Shown one piece after another: positions 15,497 to 24,587 of a stretch of DNA of 64,000 bases (position 1 is the first letter of the stretch; each line of letters opens with the position of its first letter). This stretch comes from Rickettsia typhi. Its GTDB lineage: Bacteria > Pseudomonadota > Alphaproteobacteria > Rickettsiales > Deianiraeaceae. The notes beneath the pieces were generated by a model. It ran no database searches, had not been told where the DNA came from, and worked only from the letters and a program-made list of their open reading frames with translations. The position numbers and the translations under genes were made by a program. The stretch is taken from contig CAMAVJ010000001.1 of assembly GCA_945861725.1 (NCBI GenBank), positions 1 to 64,000 on the forward strand. The letters are read 5' to 3'.

Positions 15497-16314
15497 ACTG
15501 AAAAAACGATACCTCTGTCGTTATTACCTAAATCTTTGATTATTTCAAATATTGTAATATCATTTGACCGTAAGATTTCCTGAATATCACTAGCCTGATT
15601 CCACCCCATTTCAAAAATGAATGTTGAATTGTGACACGTTTTAGCATAATCAACAAGTTTGCGATAGAAAATTAAACCATCACTACCGCCGTCAAGAGCA
15701 ATATGCGGTTCATAATCACGCACAGATTTATCAAGACTTAGTATATCGAGTGATTTGATATATGGAGGGTTAGAAATTATTATATCAAAATGCCTTTCTG
15801 TTAATTCGTACGGAGGTGCTTTTAAAAAATCCATTTGAATGGTATGTAGACGGTCATCAACGCAATGTTTCGTAGCATTTTTTTTACAAATTTCAAGTGC
15901 ATCGTATGAGATATCAATCGCCGTTACGCTTGAATTATAAAAAAACTTTGCAATAGTAACTGCAATACAACCGGAACCCGTACAAATATCCAAAATATTC
16001 AATTTTTCACTTGAACTTCGAAGATTGCACACGAATTCAACCAAAGATTCGGTATCAACCCGTGGAATTAGTACAGATTTATTTACAAAAAAATCATTTC
16101 CAAAGAAGTTGCAATTATTTGTTATATATTCAACAGGATTGCCATTGTAAATTTCCTTAAGATTGTTTAAAATTATAATTTCTTGAGCATTCGTCAATTG
16201 TCGATTTTTCGTAATTAATTCAGAAATATTTGCAACACCACAAGCGTGTGAAACAACTTCAAATACAACTCTCTGTTGGAGTTTTGGGAACTGTTGAAGA
16301 AGGTGATGTATCAC
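15493..16314 (-). CDS. prmC: Peptide chain release factor N5-glutamine methyltransferase
   Basis: PrmC methylates the glutamine of the GGQ motif in release factors RF1 and RF2. Motif I (LNILDICTGSGCIAVTIA) and the NPPY motif (DIIISNPPYIKS) are intact, with the FVNKSVLIPRVDTESLVE segment typical of PrmC upstream. The length of 273 residues fits. The start overlaps the ATP synthase b' gene stop by four bases, so both genes are one transcript. No prfA is adjacent, although that is the usual neighbour. Confidence 0.92.
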   Translation of the reverse strand: MIHHLLQQFPKLQQRVVFEVVSHACGVANISELITKNRQLTNAQEIIILNNLKEIYNGNPVEYITNNCNFFGNDFFVNKSVLIPRVDTESLVEFVCNLRSSSEKLNILDICTGSGCIAVTIAKFFYNSSVTAIDISYDALEICKKNATKHCVDDRLHTIQMDFLKAPPYELTERHFDIIISNPPYIKSLDILSLDKSVRDYEPHIALDGGSDGLIFYRKLVDYAKTCHNSTFIFEMGWNQASDIQEILRSNDITIFEIIKDLGNNDRGIVFSV

Positions 16315-16772
16315 TGCTTGACCAACTTTGCAAGTTCGTCGTAACTAACATTCATTCCAACTTTCTTTAGAACGATCTCAGCAACTTCTATTACAGCTTT
16401 ATCAAGTGTTTCACCTGTTAACAAACTTTGCTGCTTAAGAATTTCATCAATTGCTTGCTTTTGTATAGCCTCAACTTCTTTCATTGCCGATTCTTCTTCA
16501 AATTTTGCCTTATTTTTAGCATCTTCAATAATTTTTGAAGCAATGGCATTGGACTGGGTAATATTTTCATAAGCTTGCGTAAAGTTCATTTTGGCAATCC
16601 TTTGGTTGTTGTCAATTTCCTCCTTCGTTTTTTTAATGTTATTATTTCTTACGGCAAGGATTCCATCAAGCTTTGGAAGGAAAAAAAATTTTACATATGA
16701 AAAAAATATTCCAAAGCATATTAGTAACCAAAAAATTTGACTAGAATAGTTTGAAAAATTAAACTGCGGCAC
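16311..16772 (-). CDS. atpF': ATP synthase F0 subunit b' (b-type stator)
   Basis: A 153-residue b-type subunit of the F1F0 ATP synthase peripheral stalk. The opening MPQFNFSNYSSQIFWLLICFGIFF is the single membrane helix of b' subunits. It is followed by LPKLDGILAVRNNNI and a long charged coiled coil. Alphaproteobacteria carry separate b and b' genes, and the MPQF start favours b'. The a, c and second b genes are not adjacent, so it is displaced from the usual atpBEF'F cluster. Confidence 0.85.
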   Translation of the reverse strand: MPQFNFSNYSSQIFWLLICFGIFFSYVKFFFLPKLDGILAVRNNNIKKTKEEIDNNQRIAKMNFTQAYENITQSNAIASKIIEDAKNKAKFEEESAMKEVEAIQKQAIDEILKQQSLLTGETLDKAVIEVAEIVLKKVGMNVSYDELAKLVKQ

Positions 16773-16812
16773 GGAAAAATCAAAACTTTAAACTCGCTTG
16801 CAAGTAAAAAAA

Positions 16813-17613
16813 TTAACTTTCAAGGGAATTCTTCTCAATTAAGCGAAATTTTGAAAGTAAGTGCACTTTTTCCTTATTTTGAGTATGCAAATCGAGTGAT
16901 GGTTCGCTTGGGTGAAGCATTATTTCCACTTTTTGATATTGCTTTGGCACTTGGTATGAATCTAAAATGTGCTTGGAAATTTTACACGTGTGGAGTATCG
17001 AAACGAAATATATATCCGTTTTAAATCTACAAAAAATACCAAGCGTTCGAAGTAACAGAAGCTTAATCGTATTCGCCCAGTTTGAAGGAAAAATCATACG
17101 AAGGTGAAATAATTTTTCGTTGATAAACCTAACTCGAGGAATATTGTGTTTTTCTGCAAGGTGTTTTACTTCGTGAAAAATTAAAGGATTCATATGAATA
17201 TGTTGATGTCCATCGATATGCATAATATTTCCATATTTTGCTTTTAATTTTAAAATTTGTGCATCAATTTCCTTGCTAAGAAGATCTTTGATTTCATTTT
17301 TTTTATACACGCATAAAAGCATAATTTGCACAAATGATTTATTAAAATTTCCAATTTCATCCGTCATTAAAGACTTTCCAACAATGGAAACAGCCTTGCC
17401 AAACGTGAAGTCTAAATGAAGACCAACGGAATTTTCAGGTAATTCAACGGCAGGATTTGAATCAAAGCGATTGGATGTCACGAGTACACTCGTTGCTGTA
17501 ATTTTTTTTTCGTGTAAAAGTTTAGCAATGGCAGAATCTGTGCCTTGGCTCATAGCAAAATCATCGGCAATGATAACTGCCCTACCCTGCTCAATATAGT
17601 TTTTTGGTGTCAT
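16813..17613 (-). CDS. YdjC/ChbG/HpnK-family carbohydrate deacetylase
   Basis: This family removes acetyl groups from N-acetylated sugars. The metal site is visible: IIADDFAMSQG near the N-terminus (Asp pair) and HIDGHQHIHMNP mid-protein (His ligands). The 266 residues fit HpnK/ChbG-like members. The gene overlaps the upstream glycosyltransferase by 23 bases and closes a cluster with an SMR-type flippase and an ArnT-like transferase. That suggests it deacetylates a sugar on a lipid carrier or lipid A, a role like ArnD in the aminoarabinose pathway. The actual substrate is inference. Confidence 0.8.
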   Translation of the reverse strand: MTPKNYIEQGRAVIIADDFAMSQGTDSAIAKLLHEKKITATSVLVTSNRFDSNPAVELPENSVGLHLDFTFGKAVSIVGKSLMTDEIGNFNKSFVQIMLLCVYKKNEIKDLLSKEIDAQILKLKAKYGNIMHIDGHQHIHMNPLIFHEVKHLAEKHNIPRVRFINEKLFHLRMIFPSNWANTIKLLLLRTLGIFCRFKTDIYFVSILHTCKISKHILDSYQVPKQYQKVEIMLHPSEPSLDLHTQNKEKVHLLSKFRLIEKNSLES

Positions 17614-18547
17614 TTTGTTCGATTAAATCAGAAAAATAAAGTGGGCGTTTTTTTACTTCAATGTGAATCCTCCCAACATATTCTCCAATCAGTGCGATGA
17701 TAAGCGTCTGCACGGAAAAAAGTGAAATTATGAGTATCACAATCGTTGCAAAACCAGACTGCGGACGATCATTAAATATGTGATCGTAAAATACATATCC
17801 TGCATAAAAAACACTCACAATACAAGCAAGAATTGCAAAAATAGTGAAAATTCGTAGCGGCTTAATTGAAAATTGTAAAATTCCATTAATTCCAAGATTG
17901 AGATACTTCAACATAGAATAATTGCTTGTGCCATTAAGACGCTTTGGAACATCAAATTCAATAATTGTATAATTTGTAAGACCAACCCAGTTCAAAATTC
18001 CACGAAACATTCGCTCCGTTTCATCAAGCTTTTTAATTCGCTCAACATACTTGCGTGAAATCAGGCGGAAATCTGGAAATGAGGCATCAAACTTAACATC
18101 CGAAAGAAAATTTAAGACCCTATAGAAAGCCTTGGAAAGTAATGTTTTTAAACCAGTTTGTTCATAAGCTTTCCTTTGAGAGAGAACAATATCAAAGCCA
18201 GAAATCCACTTTTCAATCATATCAACCACGACTGTTGACGGATTTTGACCATCACCATCCATAAAAAGCACTGCATCTCCATTAGCGTGATCCATCCCAG
18301 CTGTCATCGCAATTTCATGCCCAAAATTTCGCGTAAAATTCACGATTTTAATCGGAAATATTTCCTGCATTTTTTGTAATTCTAAAAATGAGTTGTCGTT
18401 AGAACCATCGTTCACGCAAATAATTTCGAAGAAAACTCGCGACTTAAAGATTTCAATTGCGGAAAAAAGTTCATTTAATACTGGATTAATGTTCTTTTCT
18501 TCGTTATAAACTGATATCACAATTGAAAGATTTTTCACTTCAGACAT
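17591..18547 (-). CDS. GT2 family glycosyltransferase, ArnC/DPM1-like
   Basis: This inner-membrane glycosyltransferase probably loads a sugar on undecaprenyl phosphate. The GT-A core begins SIVISVYNEEKNINPVL, has the AVLFMDGDGQNP metal motif, and ends in two C-terminal membrane helices (FTIFAILACIVSVFYAGYVFY and IVILIISLFSVQTLIIALIGEYVGRI). That plan matches ArnC and GtrB. The start at 18547 (MSEVKNL) was used; an ATG at 18556 adds three residues. It overlaps the flippase gene by 13 bases. Confidence 0.85.
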   Translation of the reverse strand: MSEVKNLSIVISVYNEEKNINPVLNELFSAIEIFKSRVFFEIICVNDGSNDNSFLELQKMQEIFPIKIVNFTRNFGHEIAMTAGMDHANGDAVLFMDGDGQNPSTVVVDMIEKWISGFDIVLSQRKAYEQTGLKTLLSKAFYRVLNFLSDVKFDASFPDFRLISRKYVERIKKLDETERMFRGILNWVGLTNYTIIEFDVPKRLNGTSNYSMLKYLNLGINGILQFSIKPLRIFTIFAILACIVSVFYAGYVFYDHIFNDRPQSGFATIVILIISLFSVQTLIIALIGEYVGRIHIEVKKRPLYFSDLIEQNDTKKLY

Positions 18548-18879
18548 AAAACACAAACACCAATTATTATTATAACAGTTCCAAGAATTTTACCTAAAGA
18601 TAGAGTTTCCCCAAGAAAAAAATATGAAAGCAAAAGCACGAAAATATAGCCAATTGATATCAAAGGATAAGCAACCGAAAGCGGAATTTTTTGTAATGTT
18701 GTTACATAAATGAGTGTTGAAATTCCGTATAAAACAAGTCCAGCAAACAAAAATTTGTTCGTGATGAAAAGCAGAATGTGATCAAAAAAATTCCCCTTAA
18801 ACGACGCAGATCCAAGTTTAAAAAACACTTGCCCAACTGCCCCAAGAAGTACCGCTATGATAATTTTGAGTACAATCAT
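18535..18879 (-). CDS. Small SMR/EamA-type membrane protein, ArnE/ArnF-like flippase subunit
   Basis: A 114-residue protein with four membrane helices of the small multidrug resistance fold (AVLLGAVGQVFFKLGSASFKG, PLISIGYIFVLLLSYFFLGETLSLGKILGTVIII). Drug efflux is possible, but lying between an ArnC-like and an ArnT-like gene makes a lipid-linked sugar flippase (ArnE/ArnF type) more likely. SMR-type proteins work as dimers, and only one gene is present. The start overlaps the ArnT-like stop by four bases (ATGA). Confidence 0.8.
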   Translation of the reverse strand: MIVLKIIIAVLLGAVGQVFFKLGSASFKGNFFDHILLFITNKFLFAGLVLYGISTLIYVTTLQKIPLSVAYPLISIGYIFVLLLSYFFLGETLSLGKILGTVIIIIGVCVLCLK

Positions 18880-20264
18880 CTTGGAATATAAATTAAAAGT
18901 CCATTTTTCTCAATCGTTATAAAGTCAAGGTTTTGAAGATAAAATATTGCATTAATTTTACACTGTTCGCTTGCAAGTTCACACATAACGATCGAAGACC
19001 TCTTTTCGTAGTGTTCTGGAATCCACGGGGAAATGATACGATTAAATTCAAATAATGCATGTGGATGCTGTTTTGAATAAAAAATAAAATCTTGGACTGG
19101 ATTGCTACTTCCAACTGCGTAAATAATTGGGCGATTTTGTGTAATATAATTCCATTCTTGCTCAATTTCAGCATTAACTACTTTTGCATCAAACTGTGTA
19201 TGTTTTGTTGGAATATCAAGAATTTTCACGGAAATTCCATATGCTAAATATCCAATATTAACCAAAGCCACAAGGAGGATCATCAGCTTTGGCTTAGAAA
19301 TTTCACGGCTAGAAAGTAAAAATGTTGAAAGTAAAAACCAGTTTGGAATGCCCCACGATTCAATAATTCGCATATTCATTACAAAGCCAAAAAATGCCAT
19401 AAACAGAGTTGGAACGAATGTTATGTAAAACAATAAAACACGGTTTTTAGCAATAAATTCCGCATCATCAGTTTTTAGCTGTTTTGTTGTAGTCAGTATA
19501 GCAACCGCAAATGCAAGAATTATGTATGGAATTTGTGACATCGGAAAAAGCAGTCCATAGTATCCAAAAAAATGCTTCGTTTGTGCTTTATCCTGAACGT
19601 ACCTAAGTGTTAAAAAGTCAGTTTGAAACATCCAGTATATATGTGGTAAAAGTGTTATAAAAAAAACAAAAATTGCAAAATATACACGCTGATTTTTAAA
19701 AATATCACGCCTTTTATGAAGTGTATACACGATGAATGTTAGTAAAAGGCAAATCGAGGCATACTTTGATAACATAGCAAGTGCAGCCGTAAAACCAAAT
19801 AAAATCCAATCATTCAGTTTATTTTCCTGCAATGATTTAACGAAAAAGAGTGAAACCGCAGGAAAAAGCGGGAGGAGTATCGTATTTGCATTAAACCGCA
19901 GAGATTTAAAGTTATAACATATAATAAATTCCAATAAAATCACAGCAAAAACAGCCTTGTTTTTACTCACAAACCTTCGCGAAAGAAGGAAGATGAAAAT
20001 CATCGCAATGATAACATTTACTTGCGATAGCAGGAAATATGAAAAATGATGTACACCAAAAATTGAAAGCCAAATGTATGTAACCCATGCAAACAGTGGC
20101 GGATGCTTGTAATATCCAAGTTCCATTTCTTGCCCCCAAGCATAATTTTCCGCCATATCGTACGGCAACATTGTATGTGAGATATCGGCACCTAGCGTCC
20201 AACAAAATAAATGCAAGGCAATAAACCCAAAAAGAATAAGCCAACTTTTGTTAATTCTTACCAT
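18876..20264 (-). CDS. ArnT-like lipid A glycosyltransferase (PMT/GT83 type)
   Basis: A 462-residue polytopic inner-membrane transferase. The first periplasmic loop, DISHTMLPYDMAENYAWGQ, then YYKHPPLFAWVTYIW, is typical of the dolichyl-phosphate-mannosyltransferase/ArnT family. ArnT moves aminoarabinose from an undecaprenyl carrier to lipid A. The sugar here is unknown. With the three genes after it on the same strand it makes a compact surface-glycan cluster. It starts just after dapB, 5 bases downstream of the dapB stop, so it may share the dapB transcript. Confidence 0.85.
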   Translation of the reverse strand: MVRINKSWLILFGFIALHLFCWTLGADISHTMLPYDMAENYAWGQEMELGYYKHPPLFAWVTYIWLSIFGVHHFSYFLLSQVNVIIAMIFIFLLSRRFVSKNKAVFAVILLEFIICYNFKSLRFNANTILLPLFPAVSLFFVKSLQENKLNDWILFGFTAALAMLSKYASICLLLTFIVYTLHKRRDIFKNQRVYFAIFVFFITLLPHIYWMFQTDFLTLRYVQDKAQTKHFFGYYGLLFPMSQIPYIILAFAVAILTTTKQLKTDDAEFIAKNRVLLFYITFVPTLFMAFFGFVMNMRIIESWGIPNWFLLSTFLLSSREISKPKLMILLVALVNIGYLAYGISVKILDIPTKHTQFDAKVVNAEIEQEWNYITQNRPIIYAVGSSNPVQDFIFYSKQHPHALFEFNRIISPWIPEHYEKRSSIVMCELASEQCKINAIFYLQNLDFITIEKNGLLIYIPR

Positions 20265-20269
20265 AATAT

Positions 20270-21007
20270 TTATAATATATTTGAAAGGACATCACACGAT
20301 TCATGAAAACCACTAATATTGTGCATATGAGCAATTTTTGCCAATTTCACCGCACCTTTTGCAAAAATTGAGCGATCAAAAGCCTCATGACCAAACCAAA
20401 TGCGTTCATCATTGGAAATAAATGCAACTTCATGAAATCCAACCGTTTTACCGCCTCTCTCAACCGCAAAGCCAATTTCACCAATTTTCCTCTCACCTTG
20501 AGTTCCGTAATCCCTTTGAATAAAATTCGCACGCCTTCCTTCTGCAATTTTTTTACCAATCGTTAAAGCACTGCCAGATGGTGCATCTTTTTTCATCCTG
20601 TGGTGTCTCTCATAAACTTCCGCATCATACTCATCATCAGCAAGAAATTCCCCAAGTTTTTTTACCATTGCAAACATTAAATTCATACCAAATGAAACAT
20701 TACTTCCCCAAATGATACCATTTTTTTCCTCACCATATTTCCTCATAAGGGTAAAAGTCTCCTCTGAAAGCCCTGTCGTTCCACTAACAATTTTACAATC
20801 AACACTTTTTAAAACTTCTTTCAAGCCAAATTCCGAAGAAAAATCAATCAGAACGTCTGCTGGTGCTTTTTTCGTTGCCTGCAAAGAAATTGGAATTGTG
20901 ACATCATAAAGTGCAACAAGTTCAAAAGCTGAATCGCTGTCAATAATTTTCCTTATTTCCTGACCCATTCTACCATTTGCCCCATTTATTGCAATTTTTA
21001 TTGCCAT
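20270..21007 (-). CDS. dapB: 4-hydroxy-tetrahydrodipicolinate reductase
   Basis: DapB makes tetrahydrodipicolinate in the lysine/diaminopimelate pathway, using NAD(P)H. The N-terminal Rossmann motif is NGANGRMGQEI, then VSGTTGLSEET. The catalytic and substrate segment is ERHHRMKKDAPSGSALTIG. The start at 21007 (MAIKIAINGANG) is set by the family; the longer frame upstream is a hydrophobic read-through. 245 residues, intact. Confidence 0.95.
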   Translation of the reverse strand: MAIKIAINGANGRMGQEIRKIIDSDSAFELVALYDVTIPISLQATKKAPADVLIDFSSEFGLKEVLKSVDCKIVSGTTGLSEETFTLMRKYGEEKNGIIWGSNVSFGMNLMFAMVKKLGEFLADDEYDAEVYERHHRMKKDAPSGSALTIGKKIAEGRRANFIQRDYGTQGERKIGEIGFAVERGGKTVGFHEVAFISNDERIWFGHEAFDRSIFAKGAVKLAKIAHMHNISGFHESCDVLSNIL

Positions 21008-21146
21008 TTTCTTAGAATAATTTTGCGAATGTAAAAAAAAAATATTATTTGTCAACAGAATTAAGTTAATTAAGAAAAATTCAAAGAAATTTCCTTGACT
21101 TATCAATAATAAAAAATGAAAAAGTAAGAATTTTAGCAGGAATTAT

Positions 21147-21554
21147 ATGCAAAATATAAAGAATATAAAAAAAATATTACTACTTTTTTTTATGGTAACA
21201 TTTCCGCTTACATTGCCATTTGCTTGCTCAACAACGGTCAATCACGGGATTATTATTAAGCCAAACGATATTTCCGCCATCAAGTTGAATCTAACAAGAA
21301 GGGAAGATGTTCGAACGATTATTGGTGAGCCATCATTTATTTGGCAGGAAAAATGGTATTATATTTCAACCATTGTAAAACAACAAGCATTCTTCACACC
21401 AAAAATTATTAAACACGATGCCTACGCCATTTCATTTCAAGGCGATGTCGTTAGCGTCATTGAACATTTTGATGAAAAAGATATTAAGCATCAGAAAATA
21501 AAAATACAGAAAATCAAGGTTGAAAAACCAAACCTCTATGGACTTTTTGAATAA
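21147..21554 (+). CDS. bamE: BamE/SmpA-family outer-membrane lipoprotein
   Basis: A 135-residue lipoprotein, a subunit of the BAM complex that inserts beta-barrel proteins. The signal peptide ends LPFACS, a lipobox giving Cys as the first mature residue. The BamE fold is visible: KLNLTRREDVRTIIGEPSF with the conserved GEPS turn, then KWYYISTIV. The C-terminus has a Lys-rich tail. The folC start follows after 3 bases. Confidence 0.85.
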   Translation: MQNIKNIKKILLLFFMVTFPLTLPFACSTTVNHGIIIKPNDISAIKLNLTRREDVRTIIGEPSFIWQEKWYYISTIVKQQAFFTPKIIKHDAYAISFQGDVVSVIEHFDEKDIKHQKIKIQKIKVEKPNLYGLFE

Positions 21555-21557
21555 ACT

Positions 21558-22790
21558 ATGCAATTTGATGGAATTTCTTGGCCACAATTAAAAGGTATTC
21601 AAGATGGCGAATATAAACTTGAGCGAACACAAAAAGCATTGGATGTTCTTAAAAATCCACATAAAAAATTAAAAAATATTATTCACATAGCTGGAACGAA
21701 CGGTAAGGGTTCAACGACCGCTTTCTTACAAAATGTTTTAAATACCAATGGCTTTTCTGTTAATGTTTATACATCTCCGCATTTAGTAAAAGTAAATGAA
21801 AGAATTAAAATTCATTCGCAAAACATTTCAGACGCAAACCTTGAGAAATACACAAAAGAAGTCTACTATTCACTGCAAAATGCTGAACTGGAGGACTCCT
21901 TGACTTACTTTGAAGCGATGACAGTTGTCGCATTTTATGCGTTTGAAAAAGTCCCAGCGGATTTTAATATTATTGAAGTTGGACTTGGAGGTAGATTTGA
22001 CGCAACAAATGTTATTACAAGACCACTCTTAAGTGTTATAACATCAATATCCCTTGACCATATGGACTATCTTGGCAATACAATTGAAGCTATTGCAACC
22101 GAAAAATGCGAAATCATCAAAGAAAGTTCTATAGCGATAATGGGATTTCAAAATGATAAAATTGCCTATAATGTTTTCACAAAAAAATGCCATTCAATTG
22201 GTATTGAATTTGAAATATGTGAAGAAGTAGAGAAATTCGGCAATACACTTGATGACACATTTCAAGCACAAAATGCAACAACAACTCTGAAAGCTTTGGA
22301 AATCATTTCTAAAAAAACTAATTGTCATCTTGAAAGGGAAAGAGCAATTGAAACAATATTGAACACCAAGTGGAAAGGACGGATGGAAACGGTTTTTGTT
22401 AATAAAATCAACAGAGAAATTGTTGTTGATTGTGCACATAACCTTGACGGTATAACGAAGTTCGTCGAATTTATAGCAAAACAAAGCGGAAAAAAAGTTC
22501 TAATTTTTGGAATGCTTAGTAGAAAAATTCGCCCAGAAATTTTTACCATACTAAATGAATGCCTTGAAAGTTTAACGCTGAATTTAATTATTACCGTAAA
22601 TTTTGGTGAAGATGGAGAATGTTTTCCATCTAACGATCTTCGTGATGCAATTTCCCATAAACACTGCGTTTCAATGGAAAACTTCAATGATGCACTTGCT
22701 TTTACAAGAAATTTTGACAAAATATTCCTTTGCGGATCAATTCATCTTATCGGGGATTTCTTCGCAAAGTACAACCTTTATGATTCTTGA
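21558..22790 (+). CDS. folC: Bifunctional folylpolyglutamate/dihydrofolate synthase
   Basis: A Mur-ligase-family enzyme that adds glutamate to dihydropteroate and folates. The P-loop is IHIAGTNGKGSTTAFLQ, followed by VYTSPHLVKVNERI and EVGLGGRFDATNVI. The 410 residues are typical. It shares an operon with bamE. Its last 13 bases overlap the convergent dadA-like gene. Confidence 0.93.
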   Translation: MQFDGISWPQLKGIQDGEYKLERTQKALDVLKNPHKKLKNIIHIAGTNGKGSTTAFLQNVLNTNGFSVNVYTSPHLVKVNERIKIHSQNISDANLEKYTKEVYYSLQNAELEDSLTYFEAMTVVAFYAFEKVPADFNIIEVGLGGRFDATNVITRPLLSVITSISLDHMDYLGNTIEAIATEKCEIIKESSIAIMGFQNDKIAYNVFTKKCHSIGIEFEICEEVEKFGNTLDDTFQAQNATTTLKALEIISKKTNCHLERERAIETILNTKWKGRMETVFVNKINREIVVDCAHNLDGITKFVEFIAKQSGKKVLIFGMLSRKIRPEIFTILNECLESLTLNLIITVNFGEDGECFPSNDLRDAISHKHCVSMENFNDALAFTRNFDKIFLCGSIHLIGDFFAKYNLYDS

Positions 22791-23965
22791 ATTATACTTA
22801 AAACTTTTTTCGCACTTCCAGCTGAAAGCGTTATGCCAAGGTGTCCCTGAGCAGTGTTGATTATGAAGTTTTGTGCAACCTTTTTTACGATTGGAATTTC
22901 ATCTGTTGTAAAAACGCGATTTTCGCTCCATTTGTGAATCACCGGTTGAACTTGAAGAATTGGAAAGGTTTCAAGGGCTTTTTTGTAAAAATACTTCAAT
23001 CTTGCTTCTTTATTTTGCGGGTTGATATCAAAAAAACCAGCAATACGAAGAGTGTCCCCGTGCCTTGAATAAACCATTTTGTTTGTGAAATCAATCACAT
23101 TTACTTCAGGGCAATGGTTTGAATATGAAGCATCGAGCGTCATAGAATAGCCCGTAACGGCTTGCAATTTTGAAGTTAATGGCACGAAATCTTTAATGAG
23201 ATTAAGACCCGAAGCACCGCCACAGTAGACATAAAAATCATATCCACAAAGCCCTCCAGCGTTGGTTTGAACTGAAGAAATCCCACAATCACTATGTAAA
23301 ATTTCCTTAATTTGAGTATTATAAGAAATTTTCCCACCAAGTTTTTGAAATTTTTCTGCCATAAATTTTGTGAATTCAAAAGCGTTAAGAGTTCTATCAA
23401 ATGGGGTGAATATCGCATGCTTAACAGTGTGTAAAGCATGCACAATAGAACCTTCGTATTCCACGGCATCGTGTGGATTAAGAGCAAAAAAATCAATTCC
23501 ATATTGAGATTTCTGGATTTCAAAAAACTGTTTTCGCTTTTCAAATTGAGATCTTTTAGAAAATAAATAAACCGTGCCCGAAGAGTGACCAACTGCTTCC
23601 GGAATGTCATCATATTTTGCAAAAATTTCATCAAACGCATTTTTGCTTTTGACGGCAAGGTCAGTCAAGATATGAAACCTTTCAAGTGTTTTATTGGAAG
23701 AATTTTTGAAAAATTTATGCTCCTTCAACCAAAATTTTTCAGCTTTCGAAAGTAAAAATGGACGATGAAACGGTGTTTGAAAAACTGATGGTGAAATTGA
23801 CATTGGTGTCGTGTGTGAAAAACTCAACTGGCAACCATTTGCAAAAGTTGCACGCGTCGCAGGGGCAGATGATTCTTCAATAATTTCAACATCAAAGCCT
23901 TTTTCTACAAGGGAGTGAGCCGTCAAAACACCATTAATTCCAGCACCGATTACCAAAATTTTCAT
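22778..23965 (-). CDS. dadA: D-amino acid dehydrogenase-like FAD oxidoreductase
   Basis: A DAO-family flavoprotein of 395 residues. The FAD-binding MKILVIGAGINGVLTAHSLVEKGFDVEIIEE is followed by ANGCQLSFSHTTPMS, near the DadA active site. The C-terminal part has TAQGHLGITLSAGSA. DadA oxidises D-alanine and other D-amino acids to keto acids, feeding electrons to the respiratory chain. Close relatives act on other amines, so substrate is uncertain. The divergent rplQ shares its 231-base upstream region, which holds an operator-like site at 24058-24080. Confidence 0.8.
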   Translation of the reverse strand: MKILVIGAGINGVLTAHSLVEKGFDVEIIEESSAPATRATFANGCQLSFSHTTPMSISPSVFQTPFHRPFLLSKAEKFWLKEHKFFKNSSNKTLERFHILTDLAVKSKNAFDEIFAKYDDIPEAVGHSSGTVYLFSKRSQFEKRKQFFEIQKSQYGIDFFALNPHDAVEYEGSIVHALHTVKHAIFTPFDRTLNAFEFTKFMAEKFQKLGGKISYNTQIKEILHSDCGISSVQTNAGGLCGYDFYVYCGGASGLNLIKDFVPLTSKLQAVTGYSMTLDASYSNHCPEVNVIDFTNKMVYSRHGDTLRIAGFFDINPQNKEARLKYFYKKALETFPILQVQPVIHKWSENRVFTTDEIPIVKKVAQNFIINTAQGHLGITLSAGSAKKVLSIIQES

Positions 23966-24057
23966 TTATCGTGAAAACATTTTAAACATTTAATGCACGC
24001 AAAATTTTATTTGCAAGGTAAGTTTAATAACAAAATTACCAAAATAAAAAAAATAGT

Positions 24058-24080
24058 TTGTTCTACTGTGATGGAACACA
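24058..24080. promoter_or_regulatory. Operator-like inverted repeat, related to the one before the TrpR-like regulator
   Basis: TTGTTCTACTGT followed by GATGGAACACA. The first 12 bases are identical to the site at 57555-57566. The right half is an imperfect match (GGAACA against AGAACA). It lies 93 bases before the dadA-like start and 117 before the rplQ start. The two could bind the same regulator. Function is inferred from this similarity alone. Confidence 0.4.
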
Positions 24081-24196
24081 AAAACAACATATTTTTTTAT
24101 TTCATACTTTTTTGCACCAAATTTTCACCTTTGTGGAAAAATTCTTGACAAATAAAAAACTGGAAACTTAATGTGAAAAAAGTTAAATCATTTGAT

Positions 24197-24574
24197 ATGA
24201 AACACGGCGTAAATCACAGTAAATTTGGCAGAGACAGAGACCAACGCAAAGCACTTTTTCGTGCATTAATCACATCTTTGTGTCAACATGGCAGAATTGA
24301 GACAACTCTTGCAAAAGCAAAAGCTATCAAACCAATGACCGAAAAACTTCTTACAAAAGCAAAAAAAGACAATCTTGCCTCAATCAGAGCAGTTGCCTCA
24401 TTTGTTTACACTGAATCTGCAAGAAAAAATCTTTTTGAATTCGCAAAAGCCGCAAAAGAAAGAAATGGTGGATATATCAGGATTTATAAAAAAGGTCCTC
24501 GCTTAAGTGATGCAAGTTCAATGGCAATAATTGAGTTTGTTGATAAAATCGAAACAAAAGCAGTCAAAGCCTAA
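24197..24574 (+). CDS. rplQ: 50S ribosomal protein L17
   Basis: L17 is a large-subunit protein near the exit tunnel. The start MKHGVNHSKFGRDRDQRKALFRALITSL is the family's N-terminus; a GTG at 24173 would add eight residues not normally present. The 126 residues end GASSMAII... region with EFVDKIETKAVKA. A TTGACA at 24145-24150 lies upstream. L17 usually follows rpoA at the end of the alpha operon, but here no ribosomal gene adjoins it. Confidence 0.95.
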   Translation: MKHGVNHSKFGRDRDQRKALFRALITSLCQHGRIETTLAKAKAIKPMTEKLLTKAKKDNLASIRAVASFVYTESARKNLFEFAKAAKERNGGYIRIYKKGPRLSDASSMAIIEFVDKIETKAVKA

Positions 24575-24587
24575 TTGCTTCTAAAAC

